Shown here piece after piece: positions 32,201-42,849 of a stretch of 64,000 bases of DNA. The position numbers and the translations under genes were made by a program. The first letter of the stretch is position 1. Every line of letters starts with the position of its first letter. The DNA lies in NCBI GenBank assembly GCA_030848705.1, contig CM061243.1:122040674-122104673 (forward strand), read 5' to 3'. The DNA is from Heracleum sosnowskyi. Its lineage: Eukaryota > Streptophyta > Magnoliopsida > Apiales > Apiaceae. A model generated the notes under the pieces. That model saw only the letters and a program-made list of their open reading frames with translations. It did no database searches and was not told the DNA's origin.

Positions 32201-34869
32201 TGACATTTGGACTTAAGAATGCAGGAGCAACATACCAAAGGTTGGTGAACAAGATTTTTGAACCACTGATTGGTAAAACAATGGAAGTTTATGTGGACGA
32301 CATGCTAGTCAAGAGCCTCGACAAGGCAGACCATATAAAGCATCTTCGAGAAGCATTTGAAGTGCTGAGGCACCACAAAATGATGTTAAACCCAGCGAAG
32401 TGTGCCTTCGGGGTTGGCTCAGGAAAGTTTTTAGGTCTGATGGTCTCCAAGAGGGGAATCGAAGCTAACCCCGACAAGATCAAGGCAATCCTAGATATGG
32501 AACCACCCAAGTCTGTTAAGGATGTGCAGAAATTGACAGGAAGAGTTGCAGCTTTGGGAAGATTCATCTCCAAGTCAGGAGAAAAATGCTTACCTTTTTT
32601 CAAAGCACTCAAGAATGTGAGAAATTTCGAATGGACACCTGAAAGCCAAGAAGCCTTTGAGGCCCTGAAGAAATACATGGCTGAAGCACCACTATTGGCA
32701 AAACCAAAGCCAGGAGAAATCCTCTATCTGTACTTGGCAGTATCCGACACTGCCCTTGGAGCTGTTTTGGTAAAGGAGGAATTGAAGGTTCAGAAACCCA
32801 TTTACTATGTGAGTAAGATCCTGCATGGGGCAGAAATAAACTACTCTACCATAGAGAAGTTTGCCTTAGCCTTGATAATGGCCTCAAGAAAGCTACGTCC
32901 GTACTTCCAGGCGCACAAGATAGAGGTTTTGACTAATCAACCTCTAAGGAACATTCTGCACAGCCCTCAGGTTAATGGAAGGTTGATCAAATGGGCTATT
33001 GAGTTAGGAGAATTTGATATCAAGTATAAGCCTCATACGGCCATTAAAGCTCAAGCACTCGCTGACTTCATGGTCGAATGTACCATTGACAACCAAGAAG
33101 TCGGGGGGCAGGAGGTAGTAGTGGAAGACAGCAAAGATGATGACATGGTGTCCAAGGAATGTTGGGTGCTCTATTTTGATGGAGCATCAAAAACAAAATC
33201 AAGTGGAGCTGGTTTAGTCCTGCAAAGTCCTGATGGATTCATAATAGAGTATGCACTAAAACTTGACTTCCCAACGACAAACAATGAGGCTGAGTATGAA
33301 GCTTTGATTGCTGGCTTAGGGCTAGCTGGAGCCCTGAGGGTCAAAACTTTGAAAGTCTGTGGAGACTCAAGGTTAGTTGTTTCTCAAGTAAATGGAGAGT
33401 TCGAAGCCAGAGATGAAGTCATGGCTAAGTATCTGAAACTTGTCAAAGCCATCATGACTCAGTTCGATGAATGCTATATGGAGCACATTCCAAGGGAGGA
33501 AAATATGAAGGCTGATGCATTGTCTAAGTTTGCCTCTTCTGAAATTGAAAACTACGCCGGGAGTGTATACTTCCAAGTCTTGAAGACCCCAAGCATCAAT
33601 GGAAAGTTGGTAGCCCCCATTGGTATCACCAGTTGTTGGATCGATCCCATCAAAGCTTATCTGGAAACTGGGTGGCTGCCCAACGACACTTCAGAAGCAC
33701 GAAAGCTATACGTCAGAGCACTAAGGTATGCCCTAATTGAGGGAATCCTATACAAGAAATCTTTTGTTATTCCATATTTGAAGTGCTTGAGACCTCAAGA
33801 GGCAGAATTGGCCCTAAAGGAAGTGCATGAAGGGATTTGTGGACAACACTTGGGGGGCAGAGCTTTGGCCCATAAAGTTACTCGTCTAGGTTTCTATTGG
33901 CCAAGTATGCTTGCTGATGCAAAAAGTTATGTGAAGAAATGTGAACGGTGCCAGAAGCATGCACCAGTGGTTAGACAACCACCTGAGATGTTGACATCCG
34001 TAAACTCACCTATCCCTTTTGCTATGTGGGGAATGGATATACTTGGGCCATTTCCAATGGCAAGTGCACAGAGAAAATTTCTGATAGTTGCAATTGACTA
34101 TTTCACTAAGTGGATTGAGGCTAAACCTTTGGCCAAGATAACCACCAAGCAAGTGATGCACTTCTTTTGGGAGAGTGTGATATGCAGATATGGAATTCCA
34201 CGAATCCTGGTAACGGACAATGGAACTCAATTCAACAATGACGAATTCAAGAAGTATTGTGATGAGAATGATATCAAGTTGCGCTTCACTTCTGTTGCCC
34301 ATCCTCAAGCAAATGGGCAAGCTGAGGTTGCAAATCGAATTATCCTAGATGGACTGAAGAAAAGAGTTGAGCGCTCCAGAAACACTTGGGTAGACGAATT
34401 ACTCCCCATACTTTGGGCTTACCGTACCACTTGCAAAGTCACTACTGGGGCAACTCCATTTCTACTAGCTTACGGAGCAGAAGCAGTGGTTCCTTTAGAA
34501 ATCACTCATGCATCTCCTAGAGTTAAAGCTTATGAGCCAGAGGCGAATGAAGAAGGCTTGAGGCTAGCTTTAGATCTAATTGACGAAGTTAGAGATGAGG
34601 CGAATGCCAAGATAGTTGAACATCAAAAACGAGCGTCTTTCTACTACAACCTAAGGGTTAAAGAGAGATTCTTTCGTCAAGGGGACTTAGTCCTTAGAAA
34701 ACTTGAAGCATCTGGAGTTGGACAAAAGGGAAAGTTAGCCCCAAACTGGGAAGGGCCCTATCGGGTCAAGAATGTGTATGGACGAGGCTCATACAAGCTG
34801 GAAACTATGGAAGGGATTGAAGTGCCTAGAACTTGGCATGCTGCGAACTTGAAAGTTTATTATGTTTAA
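29206..34869 (+). CDS. gag-pol polyprotein of the Tat element, 1887 aa, uninterrupted
   Basis: Domains in order with approximate residues: gag (YDGTGDPANHVRTF near 270), a zinc-knuckle-like CRFHKEVGHETDDC near 513, aspartic protease with VLVDNGASVDILF near 653, reverse transcriptase (FPEWLANPVMVKK near 905; catalytic YVDDMLVKS near 1028), RNase H (LGAVLVKEE, YYVSKILHGAE, near 1175-1270), a second RNase H (WVLYFDGASKTKSSGAG near 1320; NNEAEYEAL; ADALSKFA near 1440) and integrase. The integrase has an HHCC zinc motif (HEGICGQH to CERCQKHA, 1540-1590) and D, D, E residues in GMDILGPF, VTDNGTQF and GQAEVANR. The protease motif has DNG where DTG or DSG is usual. It starts 14 nt after the primer site with no stop codon, so the element may be competent or only recently silenced. 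Confidence 0.95.
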   Translation: MANTRRTTRVSEELPITSGADTHGSQPPPITSTEGTNIPTNTQGSEIPIEGTNPLQVVIHGSNPQETTHQQAITTSPLLMSAPRGLQLHTTDLPQYVNQTLGMPTHTRPPRPPVGGSGTTLVHHEAYVPPYVQGLEPLNRQTQTLQMFRDDFSGPYTEDENYNTDDDYPPRRRRSANKEPTTQERIAAHEAEVAKLKKKLEEEEAARAAGKTPVINLDPTPPRSRRVEIPRGDPTVLLPLGDPDDPTPPFTQEIMKATISRKFKMPTIKTYDGTGDPANHVRTFSNALLLQPANDAAKCRAFPQTLAGMAQRWYSRLPPNSIGSFKELSKAFINQFVSGKIHEKSSASLMAIRQGKNETLREYLSRFTKEAIKVPDLEDKVAMIALQQGTTDDHFRRSLAKHPPENMLSLQDRAGKYIKAEESMRKYEPIAIGNGNSKKRKDAPEYDAREKYPRTSKDSDSPPKKNNFGPKFTEYARLNAPRSQILMEIAKEEDLKWPKPMRADVSKRNQNQYCRFHKEVGHETDDCRQLEDEIEFLIRRGKLGKYTKDGNQGSQRGNYERKDYDRRDNDQDRNPKPRGPVINMIFGGPTAAGPSRNSRKAYAREVMTVVGEAPKRAKTEVSLNFDDSDLEGVKFPHDDPLVIVPVIGNSETKRVLVDNGASVDILFHDAFIKMGYTDSQLTPSNMPIYGFNRVESKVEGTIQLPMTMGQGSKTSTQMLNFIVIKATSTYNAILGRTGLHAFKAVASSYHLKIKFPTRNGIGEEKGDQKMARSCYVAALRPDGVGGQILPIEDMDIRNDEEKRGKPAEDLVPIPLIPGEPDKVTYIGALLPESMKSNLTSFLQENSDVFAWTAADMPGIDPQLITHKLNVDPERKTVKQKKRNFAPERQEAIKQEVEKLLEAGFIEEIQFPEWLANPVMVKKANGKWRMCVDFTDLNDACPKDCFPLPRIDALIDATAGHEMLSFMDGFSGYNQIKMHKDDISKVSFITDFGVFCYLVMTFGLKNAGATYQRLVNKIFEPLIGKTMEVYVDDMLVKSLDKADHIKHLREAFEVLRHHKMMLNPAKCAFGVGSGKFLGLMVSKRGIEANPDKIKAILDMEPPKSVKDVQKLTGRVAALGRFISKSGEKCLPFFKALKNVRNFEWTPESQEAFEALKKYMAEAPLLAKPKPGEILYLYLAVSDTALGAVLVKEELKVQKPIYYVSKILHGAEINYSTIEKFALALIMASRKLRPYFQAHKIEVLTNQPLRNILHSPQVNGRLIKWAIELGEFDIKYKPHTAIKAQALADFMVECTIDNQEVGGQEVVVEDSKDDDMVSKECWVLYFDGASKTKSSGAGLVLQSPDGFIIEYALKLDFPTTNNEAEYEALIAGLGLAGALRVKTLKVCGDSRLVVSQVNGEFEARDEVMAKYLKLVKAIMTQFDECYMEHIPREENMKADALSKFASSEIENYAGSVYFQVLKTPSINGKLVAPIGITSCWIDPIKAYLETGWLPNDTSEARKLYVRALRYALIEGILYKKSFVIPYLKCLRPQEAELALKEVHEGICGQHLGGRALAHKVTRLGFYWPSMLADAKSYVKKCERCQKHAPVVRQPPEMLTSVNSPIPFAMWGMDILGPFPMASAQRKFLIVAIDYFTKWIEAKPLAKITTKQVMHFFWESVICRYGIPRILVTDNGTQFNNDEFKKYCDENDIKLRFTSVAHPQANGQAEVANRIILDGLKKRVERSRNTWVDELLPILWAYRTTCKVTTGATPFLLAYGAEAVVPLEITHASPRVKAYEPEANEEGLRLALDLIDEVRDEANAKIVEHQKRASFYYNLRVKERFFRQGDLVLRKLEASGVGQKGKLAPNWEGPYRVKNVYGRGSYKLETMEGIEVPRTWHAANLKVYYV

Positions 34870-35182
34870 GTGTGTCCTAATTGGACTCACTATCAGGATA
34901 AGTAGAAATAAGGTCGATGAAACCAATCCAAGTTTTTAAACTTGAGGTAGAAGTAGTATACTATGTAAGGGTTATACCCATTTCTTCAATTTAAATATTC
35001 ATTCAGCAATTTCAAGAATATTCTACAAAGCATGGCATCTTGATGTTTATATGGTTCAAAGTACTAATTAAGTACGCAAACATAAAACATTAAAAGACAT
35101 GAAGAAAATAAATGACTTTCAATAAAGTTAAAAGTTATGCCCAAAGGCAGAATTACATAAAATAAATAAAAGCTACAGATAG

Positions 35183-37043
35183 CTATGGTTGAGCACCATT
35201 CCCTCCTTGCTCATCCTCAGAAGACTCCTCCTCACCGGACTCTTCTTCTCCAGAATCCTCCTCCTCTTCACCAGACTCCTCCTCACCGGAGCTAGATCCC
35301 TCTAACTCTTCATCAGGCTGGGGGGCATGTTCAGGATTGAGAATCCTGTTATCCTCATCCATATCATCCACTCCAGCCAAGGCCTTCTCCAACTGATTAG
35401 GAGCATGGGGGCTGGGGAAGTCAGAAATGGTAAGGGAGCCAGGAATTCTCCTCGATACCTCAGCTAAAGCCTCATCCCATCCTTGAGTGAACTGGACAGG
35501 GAAAAGAAGATCATCATGCTGAGTTATGATCTCCTGATACTCAGCAGAATCAAAGTACTCATCAATGATACGATCCTTCCCCTTCCTTAACTCGACCAGC
35601 TCGGCTTGAGCCTCCAATAGCTCCTTATCCCTTCGATCCAAGGAAGCTTTAAGAGAACCAACCTCCACCTGGGCTTGATCATACTTAGCTTTGTTGGCCT
35701 CAGAAGATGATCGCCAGGCTTTGGCTTGAAATAAAGCCCCTTGGAAATTTGTGTTAGCCTACAAATAAAACACAAGATTAGAAATAATAACTTGGGGCAT
35801 AAAAAAAGAGAAAGAAAAAGAAACTTACAGCAGCAAAGGCCTGGGCTCCCGCACACTCTGCCCCTTCCAGGGTGGAGTTAGAAACAAAATCCTTGTAGTC
35901 ACAAGGAGTCAATGAATGGTGTGACCATTCAACAGCATGAGCAGACACCCCTACTATGGTGTCCTTTTTCCTTATCCCCCAGTTAGGGCGCCATACAGAA
36001 CTCTTAGTTGAGCCCTCGACCTCGTCCACCTCAGCCACATGAGGCCTCAAAATGGCAGGGCCTTTCTCGGTCAGCCTGGGATCCTTCAAGCAAGCCCTCT
36101 TGATCCTTGCTGTCTGCCCACCTTCTGGCTCATTTTGCTTGTTGATAAACTCAGCAGCTGCAAACAAAAGTCAAGGAAAACAATTGGTATAAGGCAATCT
36201 TAATACAACTACAAGAAAATAAGAAAAAGAATTACCCTTGTCAGAAACTCTTGAAAGTCCCAGAGTCTTAAGTAGAAACTCGTCCAGAAGCTCCCAAGCC
36301 ATGGTGGCATAGTTATCCTTGATGAGTTCAGCATAGGCAAGGGCCTCCCCCTCAGTCAGAACTATGTCACCAGGACTACCATCCGAAACTCTACTAAATG
36401 AGCTTTGGAATAAGGTGCCCCAGTCCCCTCCATCCCACATCAAATACATAAATTCATCTCTCCATTTGGGATTGTTGTCGGGAATGGATTTTGGGTGGAA
36501 GATGGGGGGTGTTGTGGGTCGATGATTAATATATACCCAACCCAAAGTTTGGGAAGAGCTATTTTTAAACTGAAAAATCCTTCTAAAGAGAGCAACAGAA
36601 AGAGGGAAATCGTTTTTTAAGCACAAAACAATAAAGCACATAATAAGTCTCCAAGCATTGGGAGGGAGTTGACAAGGACTGATTCCTACATCGGCTAGAA
36701 GTTGAGGAATGAAAGGATGGAATGGGAATCGAACACCTGCAGCCAGGACCCCTTTGTAAATGCAAAGAGCATTTGGGCGCCAATGGCAGGAACGATCCCC
36801 AGGTTCAGCTAGGACTAACCTATAAGGTGGCCTAATTCTATACATATTCTTGTAATTAGCAATTGCATCAGCATCGTTAAATCTATTGCTATGGTTATAT
36901 GAATCTAAGTGCGACACTGAGGGATATTCATCACTACGTTCTAAGATCATATCTTGTAATGACATAGTGGGAGAACGAATGATGATACCTCTTTTGGACG
37001 CTTGATTCATCTTCTGAAGACGGCTAGCAGAACGATCAGCCAT
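35183..37043 (-). CDS. spliced antisense gene of the Tat element (570 aa, three exons)
   Basis: The minus-strand exons are 37043-36236, 36157-35829 and 35758-35183. Both introns have GT/AG, the frame is kept across both junctions and the total is 1713 nt. Exon 1 has a domain like the plant putative gypsy-type transposon family (Transposase_28): FPFHPFIPQLLADVGI, LPPNAWRLIMCFIVLCLKN and LGWVYINHRP. Exon 2 joins at AAEFINKQNEPEG. Exon 3 is predicted coiled coil (RDKELLEAQAELVELRKGKD) with a strongly acidic Ser/Glu tail. Such antisense ORFs between pol and the 3' LTR are known in Tat elements; their role is not settled. The start at 37043 is the first ATG; upstream there is only a TTG in frame. 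Confidence 0.8.
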
Positions 37044-37689
37044 TTCAAAAATCTTCAAAGAAAACTGGAAAGTATCTTCAAATCTTCAAAGTAACTCCAG
37101 AAAACTTTCAAGTGATGAAGGTGGAAACCCAGAAAACTGGAAAAATTCCAGAAATTCTTCAAAATCTTCAAAAGTAAAACCCAGAAACCTTCTTGGGAAG
37201 GAGATTTCTGCCCAGAAAACTCAGAAAAACCTTCAACTGATGAAGATTATAACTTAGAAGATGAAACTCAGAAATTTAGAGGGAGACTTGAGAAGAGAAG
37301 AAATTTGGAAAGTGAATAGTGAGAAGTGTTGAGTGAGATTTCACTTATTTATAAGGAAAGTAACCGGTTGTTTAACTGGTAATGGGAGAAGCCAACCGGC
37401 TATTACCAGTCAAAAGGTCCATAGAGGCCCAAGGTAAGATTAAGGACCAGAAAGTGAGCCCAAAAGGTTTCAAAGTCCAACAAAAATTAAGCCCAGTATG
37501 GGTCAAGGCCCACTAATTGAATTCAAGAAAATTCAAGGCCCAGTATAAAAGTAAATTAAATCCAAAGAATGCTTAAGGCCCTAATTGATTTTCAAAATCA
37601 AGGCCCAAAATATAGGCTCAGGACAAAGCCCATTAATAAGAATTAGGCCCACAGAAGATTCTAAATCAAATTTAGAATTCAAGGTCGGA

Positions 37690-38480
37690 AAAAATGAGAT
37701 CGAAAACAAACTAAAAGATCACAATGGTTTGAGGTCGAAATTATGATAAAAATTTAAGGTCGAAAAAGACACTAATATGAGTTCGACCAATCCTGATCGA
37801 AAAATAGCTCTGAAACCAAGTCGAGCTATACGACTTCGCAACAAAATGAAGTCGAAATTGACCTGTGTTTTCTGGTCGAATCCATCGACTTCACTATCAT
37901 TCGAGGTCGACATATGCAGTCGAATTCACACTAATTCTGGTCGAAGATCCTATTCGAAAGAACACAGGTCGAGCTCGAAAAGCTGAGAAGAATTTTTAGT
38001 CGAAATACTACATGGACTTTCTAGTCGAAAACGAACAGGTATGAGGTCGAACAATCCTGTTCGAAATTGAACTAAGGATTCTAATCGACGCTGTCGACCT
38101 CGTCTCCGTTTCTGTTCGAAAATGGCCTGAGAAGTTCTGGTCGAAAATCCTGGTCGAATTCATAAGAAATTCATGTTCGAACGATCCTGTTCGAAATTGA
38201 GCTGTAGATCCTGGTCGACGTCGTCGACCTCAACACCTATTTCTAATCAAACTTCGACCTCAGGTTCTGGTCGAAAAAAGACTGCATTTTCTGTTCAAAA
38301 AAACCAGTTCGAAATTGAACTGAAATGTTTGGTCGACACTGTCGACCTCAGCACTTGATCCTGGTCGAACTCGACCTGGATTCCTGGTCGAAATTGACTT
38401 GGAATCCTGGTCGAAAATGATCTGGATTTCCAGCCAAAAAATGACCTAATTTTGGTCGATTTTGGGTCGAAAAATGGAAA
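37690..38480. repeat. GTCGA-rich degenerate repeat region of the Tat element
   Basis: Dozens of TCGAAA, GGTCGA and GTCGAC motifs occur at short irregular spacing (for example TGGTCGAAA and GTCGACCTC). It lies between the antisense gene promoter and the 3' LTR, where Tat elements commonly carry tandem repeats. No frame here has a recognisable domain. Confidence 0.7.
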
Positions 38481-38550
38481 AATTCAGGGAAAAATACAAA
38501 GTAACTCCTGCCAAAATCCTGAGGAATTTTCCCAGGAGTTGGGGGACAAA

Positions 38551-39078
38551 TGATATGGGCTGAAATATAACCCTAGAGATAATTAATGATATATTAATTA
38601 GACCTAGTTTGGTCCAAGAATCAGGCCCGACAAAAGGCCCGAAACCCTAACTATTTATTAATTTCGTAATTAATAAATAAAGGAAAATTATCAGCTCATT
38701 AAATGAGTCCAAAATATAATAAAATCTTCATAGAAGGATCCAGAATCCCAATCAAATAATATGATGAGTCATAACACTTATCAGGTAAGGATAATACTTG
38801 CATACCAAGTAATATACCCCTTATCAGTTATCAATAACGAGACTTATCAATTAAGACTCCTAAACATACCATAAATACTAGGCTCTAGACGCCTATATAA
38901 GGACCCTCGTCCTTCATTCTAGAACTACGTTTTATTGACTTGATTCTCTATATAGCAGAGATACGTAGGCATCTTGTGAGGACCGATTTAGTCCCGAAAC
39001 ACAAGAACAGTCATTAAAGCTTGAACGCTCACAAACCCTAGCCTTTAATTCACAAGGTACGTTTTTTGATCCATAACA
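38551..39078 (+). repeat. 3' LTR of the Tat element
   Basis: 528 bp; I found no difference from the 5' LTR by eye. Preceded by the polypurine tract. Confidence 0.95.
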
Positions 39079-39345
39079 CATGCACATATCAAAAATATTA
39101 CCAAACAGTTATCTGATTTTCACAACAGCACTTATTTTAACAGCACTTTTTTCAACAGCACAACAATTTTTAACAGCAATCCCAAACAGAGCCTTAATCA
39201 AATTCGAATTGTAATTTGAGCTACTTCAAATAAACAGTTTTTTTATTTTTAGTACGATAAAACAAGCTTATAAAACAAAACAAAAAACAATTTGAGAATT
39301 TTTTGAGTGAAAAAACACATTCCTTTATAATCAAAAAAAAAAAAA

Positions 39346-39410
39346 AGGCCCATTCTAAGAATACTGGGCTCTAAAGGCCAGCCTTTAATAATGCAAAATA
39401 AATTTGAGAG
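39346..39410 (+). promoter_or_regulatory. promoter region of F-box unit B
   Basis: GGCCCA at 39346-39351 with TGGGCT at 39364-39369 mirrors the promoters of A and the 13.8-kb relic. It lies about 150 bp inside the right edge of the transposon nest. Confidence 0.4.
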
Positions 39411-39479
39411 GGAAGGCAAAAAGTTCTTGGAGCGTTTTTCTTTACCATTTCTTGTCACATACACGGAGAAACAAAAAAG

Positions 39480-39541
39480 ATGATGTCGAAGCTTCTGTCT
39501 TCTTCTCATTCCAATGCAAATACGACGTCGTCTTCTTCCAG
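39480..39541 (+). CDS. first exon of F-box unit B
   Basis: 62 nt from ATG to TCCAG/GTTCTA, encoding MMSKLLSSSHSNANTTSSSS plus two bases of the next codon. Homologous exons are at 10046, 46499 and 52421. It is the only first exon found for the two second exons at 41609 and 43697. Confidence 0.7.
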
Positions 39542-39731
39542 GTTCTACTTTGATAGTATATCTTTTCATTTGTCACTTTATAAATATAGTGTAATTACTG
39601 TAATATGATATGTTTGCAGACTATATCATTGCCTGTTTTTACTACCAGTAAATTTAGATCAGGTGGCTGTGTGCTATTTATAATTTAATTTGCTAGTCTT
39701 CACCTAGGGTTTAAATGAATTATTCGTATTA

Positions 39732-40451
39732 GAGCAACTCCAAGCAGGGGGATACAGAATTCTTTTTGTCGGGGGGCCCGAGTAAATTTTGGGAAAAAAA
39801 CCCTTATAATTTTGAATTTTTATGGGGGCACTTTCATGTATTTTAAAAACTTTAATGGTGAAAAAATATAAAATAGAAATATAAAATTTTGTTTTAGGGG
39901 GGAATGTGTCCCCTTATCTGCCCCGGACTCAATCCTTGTTCATTTTGTGTATTCGTGTAATTTTAAATATAAATAAAAATGTTTAAATAATAAATTTTTC
40001 GGCTAAATTTTTACAAATATGTATTAAATAAATAAATAAATAAATTTACATCATATGTACATACAATATTATAAAATTATGTATAAATATTAATATGTAA
40101 ATATGATTTTAATAATGTCGTGTGCCCAAAGATTAAACTTAAACACAAACACTAAATCTAGGTCGTGTACTTAAAATGTAAACACAAACACTAATTTTTT
40201 GTGTCGTTTCGTGTTGTGTATTATATTGCTAGACTACCAAAAATACACTACAATATAAGTGCTTTTAATAGTTTATAATGTAATATAAGTTAGGAGATGC
40301 TTAGGAGAATGGGGAGGTTACTTATAATAATGAAGGAATGATCCTAGTGATAAAAAGAACCACCAGGAGACTATTGGAGAATATTTTTTATCTTTATTCC
40401 TTAAATATTAGTAACTCATGAGGACAAAGAACTAATCTGTTTGAGTTGCTC
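39732..40451. mobile_element. MITE with TTA target site in intron 1 of unit B
   Basis: The ends GAGCAACTCCAAGCAG and the complement of CTGTTTGAGTTGCTC form an imperfect inverted repeat flanked by TTA (39729-39731, 40452-40454). It is about 720 bp, AT-rich and non-coding. It contains the repeat related to 10349-10505. Confidence 0.5.
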
Positions 40452-41608
40452 TTACAACTTGTTTGAGAAAAAAATTACAAATTGTTAGCCATATTAGACT
40501 TTAAGACTAGGTTTGAAGTCATTCCACAGTGATGCCCAAAGTCTATTGTTTGACTTAACCTAAACCTAGAAAAGGTGAATTGTCTCCTAAATTTTTTTGG
40601 TTACGACGCTTAAGAATTTTTTTCCTTTTTCTTTTCAGTTATTATGTGTTTGGATCAAATTAATAAATTGGAACTGATACAGTTGTAAAAAAATTTATAA
40701 ACGATAAAAAATGTTACAGGTAAAATGGAGTGAGGGTGTCATAAATTTTAATGGAGTCAAAGTATGTCTAGTAAAGATTAGTACCTAATTCCTACTTTCG
40801 AAAAAAGACAAGTACCTATTTCCTGCTTTCAAATTTTAAATTATTAGTTAATTATAGGTCATAACTTGAAACTTGGTAAACGGACAAACCAAATTTATTT
40901 TCAACTAGTAAGTTACTTGTAAAGTTATAATTCTAGACAAAAGAAAAAAGAAAAAGAAGAATACGTGTTTTTAGATTATTAATATGCACTATGCAGCGTG
41001 AACAGATACACTAACTAATTTTATAGTCTGAATGCCTTATTTGATGTACGGAACTTTATCCTTGTTTTTGATATTATTTCATAATGAAGAGGTTGTTTTC
41101 ATACTAGTGATCTGGTGTAAATTAAACTTAATTTGGTGCCAATCACGACCTTTATTAGAAATCCAGTGTGGACTGTCATGTGAAGCATAAACTTCGGGAT
41201 AACTGAGAAGTGTGTGATTAAACTAATTTAGTTGTTTCAGTTGGATGTTAATTATGTTAGAGCTTGTAATGCTAAATTATATGTTTTGCTTGCTACTAAT
41301 TTACTGATTATGATGATATTAATTTTTCCGGTATAGTGACACGTAAACTGTAAAGGACTATCATTAAGGATTCTTTGAATTTTTAAGTAGTTTCTAGTAC
41401 ATTGCACACCATGTGGAAGAAATGGGTTGTACATGTGTAAATGAATTCTGGTGTAGATGATAGACTTGAATCTGTTCGAGTTGGTAATATCGAATTATTT
41501 TTTTTGCTTACTGATTTAGTTTTTCAATTGCGAATTGTTTGGATATAAGAATGTGATTGATATTTTCTTTTGCTTACTGATTTAGTTTCTCAATTGCTAA
41601 TTGTTCAG

Positions 41609-42817
41609 ATATAAGAATGTAACTGATGTTTTTTCTCAATCACAATTGCTGACTTTAAATGGCTACTTACCGGAACATCTGGTTGCTGAAATCTTGTATC
41701 GTCTTCGAGTTAAGGAACTGCTACGTTTTAGATGTGTATCTAAACCATGGTGTGCTCTTATCGATAGTCCGCATTTTGTCAAAACACATCTCAAGAGATC
41801 TATTCAATGCAACACCAATGCTGCTGTTGTTTGGATGGATTACAGATCTTATGCTGTGGATTTTGATTCTCTAGATAATGTCACTGCTATAAGAACTGCT
41901 GAACCGTTGAAGACTCGTCTCTACGCTGCTGCTCTTGTGGGTTCGTGCAATGGTTTACATTGCTTGTTCAATCCAAAGGGAGACGTTTTCTTATGGAACC
42001 CTGTAATTAGAAAGTGCAGAAAGTTACCTACTGCACCAATTGATTTTCGCCGTACTAACGGCTTTGGCCTATCTTCCGTATGCGGCTTTGGGTATGATGC
42101 TGTCAATGATGACTACAAGGTTCTGAGCATTTTTCGTCCTGAAGGTCATACATTGGCTGGCTCTGAGGTCATAATTTACTGCTTAAAAACTAACTCATGG
42201 AGATGGCTTCAAAATATTTCTAGTCACTTCCAATTTGTTGGAGTATATGGTATGTTTGTAAGTGGAGCTCTGCACTGGATTGCAATTAAGACTCTGGATT
42301 TAGGAAGCTGCTTATCGTTATCACTATCAATTCTTGCCTTTGATCTTGGAATTGAAAATTATAGGGAGGTTTCAATGCCTGAAGTTCAGTATTGTAATGT
42401 TGAAGACTTAAGTATTGTTATATTTGCAGATTCCCTCTGCATTCTTGAAGACCACCCTGGTATTTGTACTAACATATGGGTGATGAAAGATTACGGGGTG
42501 GGAAATTCTTGGTGCAAGCTATTTTCAGTTGGACAATCAAAAGTAAATAGATCTGTTGAGTCTACTAGGCCTGTTAGACCTGTCACTTATTCCAAGAGTG
42601 GTAAGGATGTTCTTTTGGAAGTGGACAAAGAGAAGTTGATGTGGTATAACCTCGAAACGAAAAAAGTTGAGACTGTTAAAGTTGGTAATATCAGAGGTGT
42701 ATTTGATTTGGAAGTCTACACTGAGAGTCTTGTTCCACCTGACTATAATTTCAGTTGTCCTCTGCAGAAGCAACCACAAGAGAAGAAAACACCGCAGCAA
42801 CAGCAGAAGAACGAGAG
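41609..42817 (+). CDS. F-box/FBA exon 2a of unit B
   Basis: It opens after GTTCAG and ends AG/GTAATG. The F-box is LPEHLVAEILYRLRVKELLR with CVSKPWCALIDSPHFV. FBA landmarks are GSCNGLHCLFNPK, FLWNPVIRKCRKLP, CGFGYDAVNDDYKV, LHWIAIK, WVMKDYGVGNSWCKLF and YTESLVPPDY. There is no usable ATG at its 5' end; in frame it begins with TTG. Joined to the exon at 39480 and the exon at 45069 the coding length is 1311 nt (436 aa), in frame. No last exon follows it directly. The product would be an SCF substrate adaptor. A near-identical exon 2b follows 0.9 kb downstream. Confidence 0.8.
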
Positions 42818-42849
42818 GTAATGAAATCTCATATCTCGTTAGTATAGTT

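Larger units (their letters stand above)
28645..39078 (+). mobile_element. complete Tat-type Ty3/gypsy LTR retrotransposon
   Basis: Both LTRs are 528 bp (28645-29172 and 38551-39078), run TGATATGGGC to CCATAACA, and look identical by eye. The TSD CATGC is at 28640-28644 and 39079-39083. TGGCGCCGTCTGTGGG (from 29175) is the primer-binding site and GGAGTTGGGGGACAAA (to 38550) the polypurine tract. Order: gag-pol, antisense three-exon gene, GTCGA-rich repeats, 3' LTR. A second RNase H between RT/RNase H and integrase, plus the antisense gene, place it in the Tat lineage. Confidence 0.95.
19488..39193. mobile_element. Tourist/PIF-like MITE split by nested transposons
   Basis: The left end GGGTCCGTTTGGCATTGCTG (19488) and the right end (39193; complement GGCTCTGTTTGGGATTGCTG) form an inverted repeat. 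The flanks are TTA (19485-19487 and 39194-39196), the PIF/Harbinger target. The paralogous spacer at about 13640-13690 lacks the insertion. Only 19488-19714 and about 28618-28644 plus 39079-39193 belong to the MITE; the rest is younger insertions. Confidence 0.8.

Noticed and set aside
29174..36000. Many minus-strand frames opposite the gag-pol
   Set aside because: They are shadows of a GC-richer long coding region. Only the frames at 35183-37043 have introns, a domain and consistent frame.
37777..38358. Ser/Arg-rich frames of 61-69 residues in the GTCGA region
   Set aside because: Composition is dictated by the TCGA repeat; other frames are equally open.
39249..39569. 106-residue minus-strand frame over the first exon of unit B
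   Set aside because: It overlaps the promoter and exon 1 on the opposite strand, is lysine/arginine biased, and has no paralogue opposite the other F-box first exons.
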